Positions 34,601 to 47,439 of a stretch of DNA of 64,000 bases are shown here, piece by piece. Below the pieces are notes generated by a model, which was not told the DNA's origin, did not search any database, and saw only the letters and a program-made list of their open reading frames with translations. The number at the start of each line of letters is the position of its first letter. The first letter of the stretch is position 1. This DNA is from Epiperipatus broadwayi. Taxonomy: Eukaryota > Onychophora > Udeonychophora > Euonychophora > Peripatidae. Position numbers and translations under genes: made by a program. The stretch lies in the NCBI GenBank assembly GCA_028023455.1, contig JAQFVV010006197.1, positions 14,817,254-14,881,253 on the forward strand. The letters run 5' to 3'.

Positions 34601-37590
34601 TTTTTTTAGATAATTAAAAAAAATATATATTAAAAACTATTAATAATTTTTATTAGTCAACCAATCCCTACCTTGTGTGAGAGTGGTGTTCTAAAAATTA
34701 CTCTACAGAAATATTACTCATTATATATTAAAAACTATTTATTCATTGCATGGTCTGTGTTAGGAAGTCACTGATGTTCTCATAAAAGGAGACAGGTTAC
34801 GTTACAATAAACAGATTTTTTTCGTTTCTTTTTTTTTAATTAGAATGGATCCAAAAAAAGTTCGGGGACAATAATAAACAAATATGCAATTTAAATAAAT
34901 TTAATCATTTTTAATTTATTAATAGTTAGTAACTATTCTTTCATTTTTTTTACATCACACAAACATAAAATGCAAAAAGTTCTCCACTCTATTCAAAGTT
35001 AATTATATGAACACCTAATCTCGAAATAATTTATATTGACTAAAATTAATCTATAAAAAGTAAAATAAAGTACAATAACAAGTACATCCGAGAAACTCAC
35101 CAAAGCTTTCAATATATGAAAGAAATTTTTCAATGTTTCCTTATTAATACTTTATCAAGCATTCAAATGAATTATTAAAAAAAAAGACTTACATATTAAA
35201 CAGCTGGTATAAAACAAATGCCAACAAAGATCCACAATCATGAGTAATTTATATGAATCATGCACTGAATGAAGATGCAGATGGGCTGGCAGAAACACAT
35301 GCTTTACTTTTAATAAACATGCTCAAAACAATGTCATAAAGAACAAAATACAAAAAAATGCAATATTTTTTTTTTAAATAGAGGCTTTAGAATTTTATCA
35401 ACTTTAATAAATAAAAATGCTTTATTTTTAAAATATTAATTTCCTTTTTTAAAAAAGAAATTAAACATCATGAATATAATACACAAACACACAACTTATA
35501 TAATTTTTAAATGTTTTATATATACCTACATAAAATAAAGGCGGTGGTGTACATTCCTATATAATGATTTCAAAATATATATAAATTTTAATAATTATAC
35601 ATCATTTATGCTTAGTGATATGATTAATAAAACGCCAAACAACTAAACAATCATTTTGAATAAAGTAAAAATTATTAAATTTCATAAACAAATATTTTAT
35701 AGCCTCAAAAATTCAAACATTTTTTTACATTTATTAGTCTACCATACAATTAATTATCTCTAAAATATGACTAACAAATCACAGGGGAAAACTTGCTTCA
35801 GAGCACATTTACATGTTTTAAAATACTGTATTTAATTCAATAACTTCAATGCAATGATTTTATTGTTTAAATAAAATGAAAAATATTTAAAAGGGAAGGT
35901 ATTTTATTTTTTTTTTGTTTCATTGTTACAGAATAATTAATAGGGGGGGGGGGAGGGAGAATCAAGTTAAATTTTAATCATTACTGGTGCAGGATGACGA
36001 ATTATTGGCATCATTTCAGATAATTTAACATTTTTGTGCAAGCCCTTTACCAGACAAAAAATGTTTTGATATATAGACAAATAAGACTGATCAAAGTTTT
36101 TCCATAAGATTTATTATACATATAAGGGTAGAGAAGACCTATCCAAAAATGAGTAGTATTTTCATATAACATGAATGTTGACACATGCATTTTAGATTAT
36201 AAGTGTAGCTAGATATTTATATTACTGAAGCCATTATTTATCATAATTAGATGGTTCTAAAGTCCAGTTACATAAGACTGTAGCAAAATAAAGTGATACA
36301 GTTATTTTTATAAATTTCATGTTTATAATAATTATTTTTGAGATAAAAAAAAACATTTATAATCATATTTAAACAATATACTCTGTCAAATGGTGTAGAA
36401 AAACAATTTTATTCTTTAAAAATCTATTTCTATTGCTTGAATACAATGCTGTTTATAATCTTTTATTTTATTTCACTAACAGTTTTGACTGATCTATTAA
36501 CTTCACCTCAACTTTCTGTTTTCAAACAAATTTAGAAAAGCTCTGGTAAAAACTATGGATTTATAAAGTTTTTAAAATAATGGGGGAAAAAAGTGTGTAT
36601 GTGTGAGGATGTAAAAAAGTTCTAATTTTATTCTTTTTTAAAAAAAAAAATTCATTTTATGAAGATTTATTTATTTATTTCTACAAATTATTTTAGCAAG
36701 ATTTTAGTTAAAAATGTAAATGATTCATAACTTAAAAATTTATATATAGTATATGACAATATAGTTAACAAAATTAAAAATCTCTCACAGGTGAAAAATG
36801 TCTATCATATGTTAAAACTATTTCACACAATTTTTTGTGAGATTATACCAATTTATGATGTTCAATGGGGTTTCTTGAAACTTTTTTTATAACTTATTTT
36901 AAACACAATTTATTTATTATTGTCTTAAAATATAAATGCACATTTGTTAGACTATATTATTTTAATTAAATGTTTTAAAACTGACAATAAACATATATCA
37001 AAGGCAAAAAATAATTATCTGAATTAAGTTCATGTTTAAACTCAGAGGCAATATCCAACTGAATTTGAAGTGAATCACTAAAGAAACTTTAATGGTGTTA
37101 GATAATAAAAAGAATTGATTAACAATTTAAGGTCAAAAAGAACAAATATTGTGGAATATTTATGTATTATAAGTATTAATAAGAATTAAGAGGATATTTT
37201 CATGTATTTAAAAAAGTTTTTGATATGATAAAATGAAATACTGATTAAGAAAGCAATAGTAAAGCCATAACATGTGTTGTATTAATATGTATAACTTCAA
37301 TTATGATATCCACCCCCACCCCCAAATGTAAATAAAGAAATAAATAGAAAATATGTAAATCACTAAAAAAAAATAAAAGCAATAAAATTTGAAATTTAAT
37401 AAATATTACAAAATGGTAGCAGCCATTTTTCCTTTTCAAAACACTATATGTGATATTTGTTACTAATGTTTCTTCAGATCACAGTGAAAACATTTGTATT
37501 TAAGTGCTTTTATATTAGCTTATCTAGTTTGTGTATGTTTTTGTCGTCTGTATGTTCACATTTTTAAAATTTTAACAACAAAAAAAAAAG
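31613..37590. other. AT-rich DNA, nothing recognised
   Basis: About 6 kb, the emptiest part of the window. Only homopolymers, TA microsatellites (for example 33001-33026) and a poly-G run near 35942-35954 stand out. Confidence 0.45.
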
Positions 37591-37696
37591 CCCATTCCCG
37601 TTTAGAACGAACACACACATCCTTACGCTTCCCAGGAAAACTACTTAAGGAACTGAACCAACGGAACTATTACATTTATAACAAAAAAATTTGTTA
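37591..37696 (+). other. Possible coding relic on the plus strand
   Basis: Within a 67-codon frame (37494-37697), the second half reads AHSRLERTHTSLRFPGKLLK then ELNQRNYY, with a balanced amino acid and codon makeup unlike the flanks. The first half is hydrophobic low-complexity translation. No donor or convincing acceptor flanks it (an A-run ending in AG precedes). It is on the opposite strand to the FERM exon at 51.1 kb. Not identified. Confidence 0.25.
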
Positions 37697-37904
37697 ATAT
37701 AGATTTAATTAATTAAAAAAAAATCTGATGAAAACATTCCATTTCTAGAATTAAATTTTAATATTGATTTAACTCATACTTAATAAATTAAAAAGCCAAT
37801 ACATAAATATTTTTATATAGTAAATGATCACATTATTTAAATTGAGAATTGTGTTGCTAGCGGGCATATTTTTTATTTTTATATCTTATTACTAAATTAT
37901 AATT

Positions 37905-38290
37905 TAGTCAGATTTTTTTTTAAATAATGTTTTTTATGTAAATAGCCGACTAAAAAGTGGAAAAATAACAAAGTCATCAGCTTCTCGATTAATTTGCCAT
38001 TCTTGGAAAATATCAGAAATCTTAAGAATCTAGACTTATTTTGAAACAATTGCAGGAATATTGTCATTTCATAAAAAACATTTGAGGTCTTTTTGATTTT
38101 TATGATTTGAGTCTCAAACGCTTTTATGAAATGACAGTATTCCTGCAATTTCCAATTGTTTTATAACAAGTGTAGATTCTTAAGAGCTCTGATAGTTTCC
38201 AAGAACGGCAAATTAACAGAGAAGCAGATTACTTTATTTTTCTACTTTTTAGTCTATTTTATTTAAAAAAAAATTTTTTTTTACATATTA
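37905..38290. repeat. Foldback element 3
   Basis: An inverted repeat of about 385 bp. The arms begin near GACTAAAAAGTGGAAAAATAA (37949) and end near TTTTTCTACTTTTTAGTC (38255), with TTGCAGGAATATTGTCATTT facing AAATGACAGTATTCCTGCAA and TTTGAG/CTCAAA near the centre (about 38095). It is likely a palindromic MITE. The open frame at 37897-38148 is a by-product. Confidence 0.8.
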
Positions 38291-39194
38291 TTTACTACTT
38301 AGTTTTTTAATACCTTCTGAATTTTGATATATTACAATATTTTGTATACTAAATGTTTTCTAAATATGAATCTAAAAGTTTTCCAAATTTAAAAAAAATT
38401 GTAAAGTATTTTTTTCAACTGGATTGGGGTGTTATTTTGGCACTGATATTGCTTTAGCTTATCTTCACTATTTTGTGATTATCTATAAGGTTAAATTACC
38501 AATTCATATTTATTTTTTGTAAACTAGTTATTAGTTAAAAAAATATGAAGATATTAATATTGTACAGATCTCATACAAATATCACACAAATCTGAATCTG
38601 AAACCAAGCTAACAATGCCTGATTAATTGTATCTAAATACAAATCAAATAACAGCATCACTGATTGGTAGATTATTTGGACTCAAGGCAATTCTGGGTGT
38701 GTGTTTGATTTCAGTATTTCAAAAAGAAAAATTGTAATTTACAGTACTTTATTTATATCTTTAAGCTTATTATGAACCATATTTGTAAAATAATTATTTT
38801 AAATAAAAAAATTTTATTTGAAAATGTTTATTTTTAAAAAGACAAGTCATAAAAATGTATTGATGACAAAATGGAAGTTGTTTTTTACTGGCAAAAAAAA
38901 AAAAAATGCATTCATAAATACAACTAAAAAAAAATTTTTTTTTTTTGAAACTTTAATAATACTAAATGTAACTTCTACTTTTAATTAAAACATATTTTGA
39001 TTCTTTTATGATGTCTCAACTAAAATTCATTTCTATTTTGAATGGAATTCAAATAAAAAATATTTCGTTTAATCTTTTATGAGTAGACAATATTACAATC
39101 CAATATAGAAAGAGAGCATTGGTATCATTAATTATTAAATTTTTTATTATTATCTCCTCTTATACACTATGATGCAATTTTTTTTTAATATAAT
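38291..39194. other. AT-rich DNA, nothing recognised
   Basis: No gene was found. Adjacent A-run/T-run blocks occur at about 38268-38283 (edge of foldback 3) and 38926-38947. Confidence 0.45.
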
Positions 39195-39211
39195 TTCTTC
39201 TTATTTTGCTT

Positions 39212-39245
39212 ATTGACTGTCCTGCAGTTCTTCATCAGAGCTACA
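39212..39245 (-). ncRNA. Hammerhead-like motif at the PLE-D 3' end
   Basis: Minus strand: CTCTGATGAAGAACTGCAGG then ACAGTCAATAAG. CUGAUGA is intact, an ACTG/CAGT stem can form, but GAAAC reads CAATA, so the catalytic 3' core is lost. Its position beyond the nuclease matches the other PLE ends in this window. Confidence 0.4.
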
Positions 39246-39839
39246 ACATTTAAACATATAATCATACAAACATATAACCATTATTTTATATTATCATTCA
39301 TAATCATATTTAACTTTCACTCTATAGTTTTGCTTTTATTTCTTACATATATATTTTATTATTTTTTTACTTTCATTTTATTTTATCCTATTTTATCTAT
39401 CATTTCACATTTATTCTTTAATATATCACTATAACCTTTCAATTTTACTTTTATATATACTTATTACCTAATATTATTTTATATATTTATTCCTTTATTA
39501 ATGATTCCTATTTTATTCTTATCTCTATTTTTATTTTCCTATTTCCATTTTTTATTTTTATTCTTTCATTTTACTTACCCCTATATAACTGTCACTTCTC
39601 TCTCTACAATTGTAACTGAATATTTCTAAAAAAATTATCAACTATTTTTTTCATATACACCTTTCATATAACTTCATCTATTATCAATTTTTTCAACTGT
39701 TTATCCTATTCTTTAAACTTTTAATCTATTTCAAAAACTTTATATATAATATTTTTACAATGAACATTTTCATAAAAAAGTTTATTCCCCCCCCCCCATC
39801 CCTATTTAGATTTACCTTTATCTTTCTAATTAATATAGC

Positions 39840-40080
39840 TTATTTTATTTTTCTATCTTTTCTTTTATTAGTATAACCAATCATTTTTGCACTATCTCAA
39901 ATATATGTCCTGTTTCTATAGAATGCATATTATAGGTTGATAATTTATTATCATACTTATGCTACATTAAGCTTGTATATATTGATTTTTTTGTTTTTCC
40001 TATATATTTAGTTAACTCATTCTTCTTGCATGATTTGCATGCTATCTCATATATCCCGTTTATGTTTTTCTATTTTTTTA
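39840..40080 (-). pseudogene. PLE-D GIY-YIG endonuclease relic
   Basis: Minus strand: NGIYEIACKSCKKNE (GIY strand plus CxxC), then LTKYIGKTKKSIYTSL (YIG strand; the catalytic Arg position reads Thr or Ser), then a stop, HKYD, and HSIETGHIFEI further down. The order and spacing are those of PLE nucleases. Unlike PLE-B, both GIY and YIG triplets are textbook, but the domain is broken by stops and a frameshift, and no C-terminal Glu/Asn signature could be read. A poly-C run at 39786-39797 (poly-G on this strand) lies in its tail. Confidence 0.75.
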
Positions 40081-40449
40081 ATATACTTATTATCTAATAT
40101 ATTGATTATATTCCTCTTCTTTTATTTACTATCTTATATTTAATTACATTATTACATTCTTTATTAATTTTTTAAATAATTTTATTACCTATATATTTTA
40201 ACCGCTATATATTCATCCTTTTCTATTTCTTTCTTGCATTCTCTCCTATCTTCTTCTTTCCTTCTTATATTCTTCTTCATTTGAACAATAATTAATAGCT
40301 CTATGAACTCTTAAACTAATACTACTTATTTCGTATTTATTATCTAGATTACAGTTCCAAATTCATTATATTATTATCTATATTTATTTTCTTACATACT
40401 GATGTTTCTATTTTTTTCTTTGTCATATGACTTTTTTAATAATATATCC

Positions 40450-41342
40450 AAATATGACAATTTATTATCTCTTTCTATTACATTCAAATATCAGCCTTTC
40501 AAGCTAATTGAGCACACGCCTTTGAATGTAATATAATTGTAAACACGGTGCTAGATCAAATAATTGCTTATCTCTTTCTATTGTAAATTTTATATGCTTA
40601 TCTATTTTACTATTTTATTCTAAATATCTATCTATTTGCATATCACTTTTATTAAAAATTAACAAATAATCATCCACATATCTTTTTAACATTGGAATCT
40701 TCATCTATCATTACTTTCTACATCTCTTCCATATATATATATATTGCTTAATATCCCATTTAATGCTCCTCCTATCAAGAATCCTTTCTTCTATTTAAAA
40801 TATTGTCAATAAAATTCAAATGTTATTTCTTTACACTACATCTCCATAATTTGTTTTAATGTCATTATCAGAATATCTATTTATTTATCTTCTTTATATT
40901 TATTAATTGCAATTCCTATTACTCTTTCTACATCCATATTTGTATACATTGACAGTATATCTACTTTAACCACAGTCAAATTATATTTATTATAATTGTT
41001 TATTTTCTCTTTAATTAATTCTTTATATATCCATCACTTTTTTTTATTAATGTACTTTTTAAAAATATTATTTGCTAACCATTTTGATGTTTTATCAAAC
41101 TATGAACCTTTACCATTTATTACTGGTTTTAATGGTACTACTGCCTTATATATCTTTGGTGCTCCATAAATTTTTGCTATTTCACAATCCTTATTTGCTA
41201 ATTCTCCTAATGTTTTCCTATCCATTAACCCATTATTATATATCCCTTTTATTAACTCATACATTTTATTTTTTATTCTAGTATCATCTTTCTTTATTTT
41301 AAACAAAAATTCTTCTGACATCTTTTTCACTTTCTCTATATA
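40450..41342 (-). pseudogene. PLE-D reverse transcriptase core relic
   Basis: The minus-strand frame from 41342 to 41100 is open and ends soon after IYGAPKIYKAVVPLKPVING, the conserved PLE sequence before the palm. After the stop, the reading continues with WLANNIFKKYINKKKWW, VVKVDILSMYTNMDVERVI (motif A), IGGALNGILSNIY (motif B, with IGG in place of AMG) and LKRYVDDYLLIF (motif C, catalytic Asp pair intact). Four or more stops interrupt it. The open frame appears to start at 41345 only because the inserted MITE supplies the first codons. The true N-terminal region continues on the far side, beyond 42545. Confidence 0.8.
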
Positions 41343-42542
41343 CACCTGGGTTTCTTTTTACGCGGACTTATTTAACACGATTTTGAAGTTATGGGATTCG
41401 TGTTTCACTGGAAGTTGACCTCCGATAATGCGCTATTACTTTAAATAATAAATTTCGTGCACTTACGTTATATTCAAAGTAATAGCACATTATTGGAATT
41501 CTACTTTCATCTTAGTAATTTCAATATTTTCAATGCTTTATAATAGTAAGATTTTATGCAATAATGAAATTAAAATCATGATTTCCATATTTTATGTATA
41601 CACACATTAAATTTTACAAGATTATAATGTAAATTTGTTCAAACATTGTGCGTGTTAATTTTGCATTTTAAATCACATTCTGTTTTTGCTTTTTAAAAAA
41701 GAATGTAATCAATTATTAATCATTTAGAGTCCACAAGTTTATTTTTAAAAGGTCAGCAATAGCAGTGGGCACAATTAAAAATTAAAATCTGATTTTTAAT
41801 TGTAATTAATAATTTAAAAATTACTTACGGGCGACTTGAAATTAATGTGATGTAAAACGAAATTGGATTTTTAAACGGACTTGAAAATTAAAGACAAAAA
41901 TAAGAATTTAATTTTTAGTTGTTAGTTTTAATTAAATTTTTCCCAGCAGTGGTGAATAAATGTCTTTTTATTATCATAAGTCTAAGTTCATAAACAATTA
42001 ATAAAATCATCATCGTCGTCAACAGAAAACTATTAACACAACATGAGAGTGAACTTGGCGCTAGTTGTATTTCCTCTAGTGAGAATAATTGCTGAGATAT
42101 TCTTGACTTCGTTTAAGGAGAAGTCAAATATATCACATCACATCACATGAGAATCAGATTTTTCACTAGTTTGCAAATGAACGTGTTTTGGGGCAAATAG
42201 CGATGATAATTAAAATGTGTATAAAAAAATGTAAATTACTGTACTGTAAATTATGCATAAAAATATATTATTTTGAATAAAATTAAATATTATAGTTAAA
42301 AAAAGTGTCTTGTATCAATTTTTTTCAAATTTGAAATTTTTTATTAGTCATATTTTATTTCCTTATTTTTTTTTTGCGCGAATTTTAAAGTAATTTTACG
42401 TTGGTGCTTTGCTTTTACGCAAATTTTGAAAAATCAGACCACATCCCCCCTTTTTCAATGTAAGTTATGTCTATTTTTGCACGATTTTGTTTGCGCGTGT
42501 TTTCTGAGGAACCTATCTATCGCGTAAAACGAGACCCAGGTG
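41343..42542. mobile_element. MITE family M, copy 2, inserted in PLE-D
   Basis: A 1200-bp element with ends CACCTGGGTTTCTTTTTACG and CGTAAAACGAGACCCAGGTG, flanked by TA (41341-41342 and 42543-42544). Outer parts are nearly identical to copy 1 at 25187-26150. The middle differs: it carries a smaller element at 41763-41951 and a block at 42080-42150 that is absent from copy 1 but found at 16828-16905. It lies inside PLE-D, giving the order PLE-D first, then MITE M, then the inner MITE. Confidence 0.9.
41763..41951. mobile_element. Small hAT-like MITE nested in MITE M
   Basis: About 189 bp with imperfect inverted ends CAGTGGGCACAATTAAAAAT and, at the other side, AATTTTTCCCAGCAGTG (reverse complement CACTGCTGGGAAAAATT). 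It is absent from MITE M copy 1. CAGTG-type ends suggest a hAT-group MITE, but an 8-bp target duplication could not be confirmed. Confidence 0.5.
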
Positions 42543-43200
42543 TATTCTTCTTTTTTCATTAACACTATTTTATTGCCTTCATCTGACTTTGCAAATACTA
42601 TTTATGCTTCATATTTCTTTTTCATTTCATTCACTTCTTTTACTACTATTCTATATCCTTTAATTATCCTATTCTGCTTATTTTTATTATCTCTATATCC
42701 AATTTTTTATTTTCTATATCATATTATTTACTTCATCTTTTAATTTTTCCATTCATTTGTTATCTTTTTTATTTATAACACTATTAATATCTTTATTTTC
42801 ATAATAACATATAATTAATTTCCAAATATTTCTGTGCCAATTTTCTGTTAACACCTGTATCCCTACTATATCTCTATTACTACACTCTCCATATGGTACA
42901 TATTTTATCCCTTTTTTTAATGACTCTCCATCTCTTCTTTTAGTTCTACATAACTTAAATTACATATTTTATTTTCATTTTCTTTACACTTCTTTCTCCT
43001 TTATCAATCTTTCCATTTTTCTTTTATTCTCACCTTTGTATCTTCATTTATAATTTCCTTATTTTTACATAAATTTCTAAACAATTCTTTTCACTTCTTA
43101 GTTATGCTTCTAACTAGAATTCCTTCCAATTCATCATAATATAATTATATATCTTCTTCCTTTTTTATCTATTTTTAATATTATTAATTTTCCTACTTTA

Positions 43201-46200
43201 ATTTTCAATTCTGAAAAGTTCAAACATTAACTTTTAGAATATCCTTCATTAGTAAACTTATATTTGTAATAAATAATGTAAATATCATCAATATATAATA
43301 TAGAATAAACATTTAATTGCAAAAATAAAATGTTGCAAACATGATTGAAGTTCTCACTAGGCAATTTCCAATCAAACCGGAAGTAGGGTGACAGTGAACT
43401 GGTTAGGCAATAAAATGAAAGAAAAAAAACAATGAACTGGTTAGGCAATAAAATGAAAGTTATCAATTTAATAGTGGCAGAAAAAAAACAAGCATTGTAG
43501 AACATTCTTGTATGGCATCAGAAAACTTTAATGTCTGAAGAGTTTAATCAAGAATCTAAAAAAAGTAATGGCAAATAAGGAAAACTATATAGACTAATCA
43601 AAACTTTAAAAAAGATATTGGCAAACAGGTGTGACTATATAGATTCAAAATTGATATTGACCTAAAAACATCAAGGCAACTAGAAAAGCTATAATCTAAT
43701 GATAACAAGTGTAATATTGTTTAAGGGGGAGGGGGAGTTAAAGAGAAAAAATATTTTCCAGAGCATACTGAAATGAAAATCAAACCTTTGCTATTTATTT
43801 TATTTTAAAAAATAAAAATATGATAAAGTAACATTTTTATTATACATATTTCTTGAATGAATGAACACAGTAAATTATATGCAAATGTGCTCCAATTTAT
43901 TATTAATAACTACATAAATACTTTTTAAATTTTGCCTAAATTATAATTTTAATATGTTGAAATGAATGTTTTCACAGACATATGATTTTTTATAAATCAT
44001 GTTTTAGGGAGCATCCGTGTTTAACAAAATAAAATACCAATGTTTCAATAACATTTGCCCTCAACTACATGAAAAAATAGTAATAATTATATAGTGTGTA
44101 CAGAGATAATTGTATCCTATAAATTTGACAATATTTCTAAACTTCAGTTAAGTAGAGAGCAAAATCGCATCAGAAATTATATGAATATTAGCAATATTTG
44201 ATAGCAATGTAAAATGAGTGACTAAAGGCTACTAAACATAGATCACTATCTTGTACACAGGGAATGCCTAAAAGATAAAGCTGATGTGTCTAAATTTAGT
44301 ACATAGTTTGATATATATCTGCCATGCAAAAACATATGTAGATTTGACTCAGATATGATTTGTTTTATTCCCTTGATATTTGCCTATGATAATCAAGAAG
44401 TATATCTATTAAAAATTTTAAAACCAACCTGTAATTTAAACAATGTCTAAATCATTCATCTGAAAAGAAAATTTTTAAACAGATGTGTTTTACCAATTCT
44501 TACATATAAATCTGGCATTTGCATATTTAGATCATCAGCTGTTCTTTTTTTTTTAAAAGCCCCTAACAACTTATTGAGTTAAATTTTCAATTTTTATTTG
44601 ATCAAATTTACTGTCATACTTTATGATATTTTCAGAATATTGTTAAATTATTTGTTAGAAATATATGTTTACAAACAAAAATTATTCTTTAAAATATTAT
44701 TTCAATTTTGCAAATATAGAAAAAAAAAAGTAAAATACTTAAGTAGAAGGATTTTTTCTTATTAGATGATTACTACATCATCAATAAAAATATTAAAAGT
44801 CAGATTTGTTTTAACTCAATTTCTAAAACCAAACGAATTGTTATTCAGATTACTTAAAGCTAACAAAATGCTATTTAAATTTAACTATAAAAAATGATAA
44901 AAGAATATTTTGGAGTCAATTTCAAGTTTAGTTTTATATTATTGGTTTTTCTAGACTTTTCTTCTAAAAATAAATATTTACAAATAAAATCTGAAACTAA
45001 TTATATTATTATTCTAAAAAATAAATATTACATAAACATTTTGAAAAAATAATATGTAAACAAACTAAGGACAATATATGTTTTCATTGTCAAAATCAAA
45101 TAAAAACACAAGTACTCTTGCAAGTGCACTCATGTTGAGAAAACAAGAAACTATCAATCAGTAGCATTATGCTCATTGCTAGCTCATTCATAGTAGGTGT
45201 CACTGAATAATATTGAAGCTAGAGATTTTTTGAAAATATAAATCAATATTATTTTAGTTCCAGTAGAGTGAGTTATAGCCAAAATGTCCAACAGCACCAT
45301 CATGTGCTCCATCACTAAAAAGATTAACAGGAGAGAATATTGATATTTCAACTCCTCACGACAAAATATAAAGAAATATATGTAGGAAATTATAAGAAAG
45401 AATAGAAAATGAAATATCTGGGTTAAAAAATAAATAGATATCACTAAACACTGAATTAAAAAGAATAGAACTAGGCTAGACATATTGCTAAAAAAGATGA
45501 CAATAGATGCACAGTTAAAATCTTAAGTTGAATTCCAAAAAGTGATTACATGTGAAATGTGTTGATAAGATAAGAAAGTTTGCCGGAGTTATGTTAAGAA
45601 GAGAAGCTATAGATAGAAAGTGGGTCAAACATTTCATCCTGTAGCAGTTTGACAATAGTTGATAATTATATATGTATATACACATAATATATATTCAAGT
45701 GCATTACTTTCATAGAATGTAATCCAGTCATAAACTTTCAAAATTTACCAAAAGGTTATTTTAAATAAACATAAAAAAGAAATTACTACATTAGTGATAA
45801 TTGACTGAATGTTTTGTAATTATCATAAAGTTTAATATTCTACTTCAATTATTTCATAAAGTTAAATTAGCAAAATACATGTCCATCAATGGAATAAATT
45901 TGTTTATTTAATTTGCAATGGCTACAACTGGTATAAATTTTCATATGCCTTAATTTTAAATTATTAACTTGAATAGGTGTCCCTCTCAGTAGCTTCCTAG
46001 GCATATCTGTATTTTTCAAAAATCAAATTAATTTGAATTTAGCTTCAGGTTTAGTGGTATCTCATACCATTTATAGTCTAAATAAAAGAATTTTCTTCAT
46101 GTTTTGCAAATTATCGCTATTTTAGTTTCTAATTCTATTAAAGGCATTTTACCCACTCGTAAAGAAAAGATTATTTTATTTCAAACTTTCAATATTTAGT

Positions 46201-46915
46201 TGAACCTGCTTTCAGCCTATTCAGTCAAAGTCATAGTGCGCAAACTCAGTGGCTAAAATTTGTGAATTTAAAATACCAATACAGCAATCATTATGCAAAT
46301 TTATACATTTACATCTTCCAATTTTTGGACAATAATCATATGGAAGTCATTAGTGATGAACTATGCTTCTTTGACCTTCCTCTTTTGTTCATTGTGTTAA
46401 GTGCAAACTATGCTAGCATTTTGCAGATCTAAGCTATGATCAGAGTTTATTTCATGATCGAGGAATACTGATTTGATACTAAGATTGAAATACTACTAAT
46501 AGTAATAAAAAACAAATTTATGCCAATATAATAACTGATTGCAAGAAAGCAATCAAATGATTTTATTTAGAAGCTATTCTATGGTTATATTCTTTAATTT
46601 TTTTGGCCAAATATTTTAATATGTATTGTAAATAATGCTTGTATTAAAAAAATCAAATATGGAATAATAATTATATAAAACAAATTTTTCTCCGGAGCAG
46701 TATAAAATACTGCTTTTAGTATTTACATTGCACAACTGCAATATAGCTGCCATGGGATAATAATGCTTAAATTAAAACAATTTTTATGTTTTTTCAATTA
46801 ATGAGAAAAACAGAGCAAAACTCTTCATACAGTATGTGATCACATGATGCTTAATGAGAAAAAATTCTAGACATAGCAATTGCATTTACAGTTTCAATTC
46901 AATATATATATATAT
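43201..46915. other. AT-rich DNA, nothing recognised
   Basis: No gene was found. A direct duplication of AACTGGTTAGGCAATAAAAT plus flank occurs at about 43397-43460. Hydrophobic open frames at 43227-43505 and 45184-45483 reflect A/T composition, not proteins. Confidence 0.45.
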
Positions 46916-47439
46916 TGTAACGTTTTTCCGTTTTGCTAGGCCTCTACACGCTAATATAAACTGCGCGTGAGTTGATCAAGCTATGTCAAAAAAGAAGAAA
47001 GTTATATTTCTATTCTAAAAACATAGCTATATTTCCTGATCAACTCGGCCTATTAATTGTTGAGAATTGTGCTATCGATGAAATCAGCTTTTAATTTATT
47101 TAATCTGGGCGCCAGAATTCCTAAGAATTCGCTGAAATCGTCATATAACATCTCACAAATAAAAAAAAATACTTTTAAACTAATCGGTATTACATCATAC
47201 CGTTACGAGAATTAATTTTTTTAAGATTATTATTCCTGGGCTTATTCAAACATATTGGCAAAGGTAAATTACATTTTTAAATCTTATTAAACTACTAATA
47301 GATTTAATAATAAAAAATAATAACTATTATTAATAACGCACAAATGAAAATTGGTATTGGAAATAATTTTATTCTAATAGACTAAAAAAAATATTTGAAA
47401 TAAATTACTTAGAGAGAACACAACTCAGACGTGAATCAA

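Larger units (their letters stand above)
39195..43200 (-). mobile_element. Penelope-like element D, near full length, MITE-interrupted
   Basis: Minus strand, from about 43200 (5') to about 39195 (3'), broken by MITE copy 2 at 41343-42542. In order: an N-terminal Lys/Glu-rich region (43180-42545), the RT entry motif (IYGAPKIYKAVVPLKPVING at 41170-41110), motif A (VVKVDILSMYTNM, about 40930-40975), motif B (GFLIGGALNGILSNIY, about 40740-40790), motif C (LKRYVDDYLLIF, about 40650-40690), linker, a GIY-YIG nuclease with a canonical GIY start (39840-40080), and a terminal CTCTGATGAAGAACTGC motif. Without the MITE it is about 2.8 kb, the usual PLE size. Many stops make it inactive. The plus-strand complement is pyrimidine-rich, which explains several false plus-strand frames here. 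Confidence 0.85.

Noticed and set aside
39213-39434. Hydrophobic plus-strand frame at 39.2 kb
   Set aside because: It overlaps the end of PLE-D on the other strand and is a translation of pyrimidine-rich complement.
45184-45483. 99-codon hydrophobic frame that could be a membrane protein
   Set aside because: Composition is what A/T-rich DNA gives by chance, there is no family pattern and no neighbouring gene.
47105-47120. TGGCGCCCAG inside the solo LTR as a tRNA-Lys primer-binding site
   Set aside because: A primer-binding site lies outside the LTR. Here it is internal to clear TGTAACG...CGTTACA ends, so it is probably chance.
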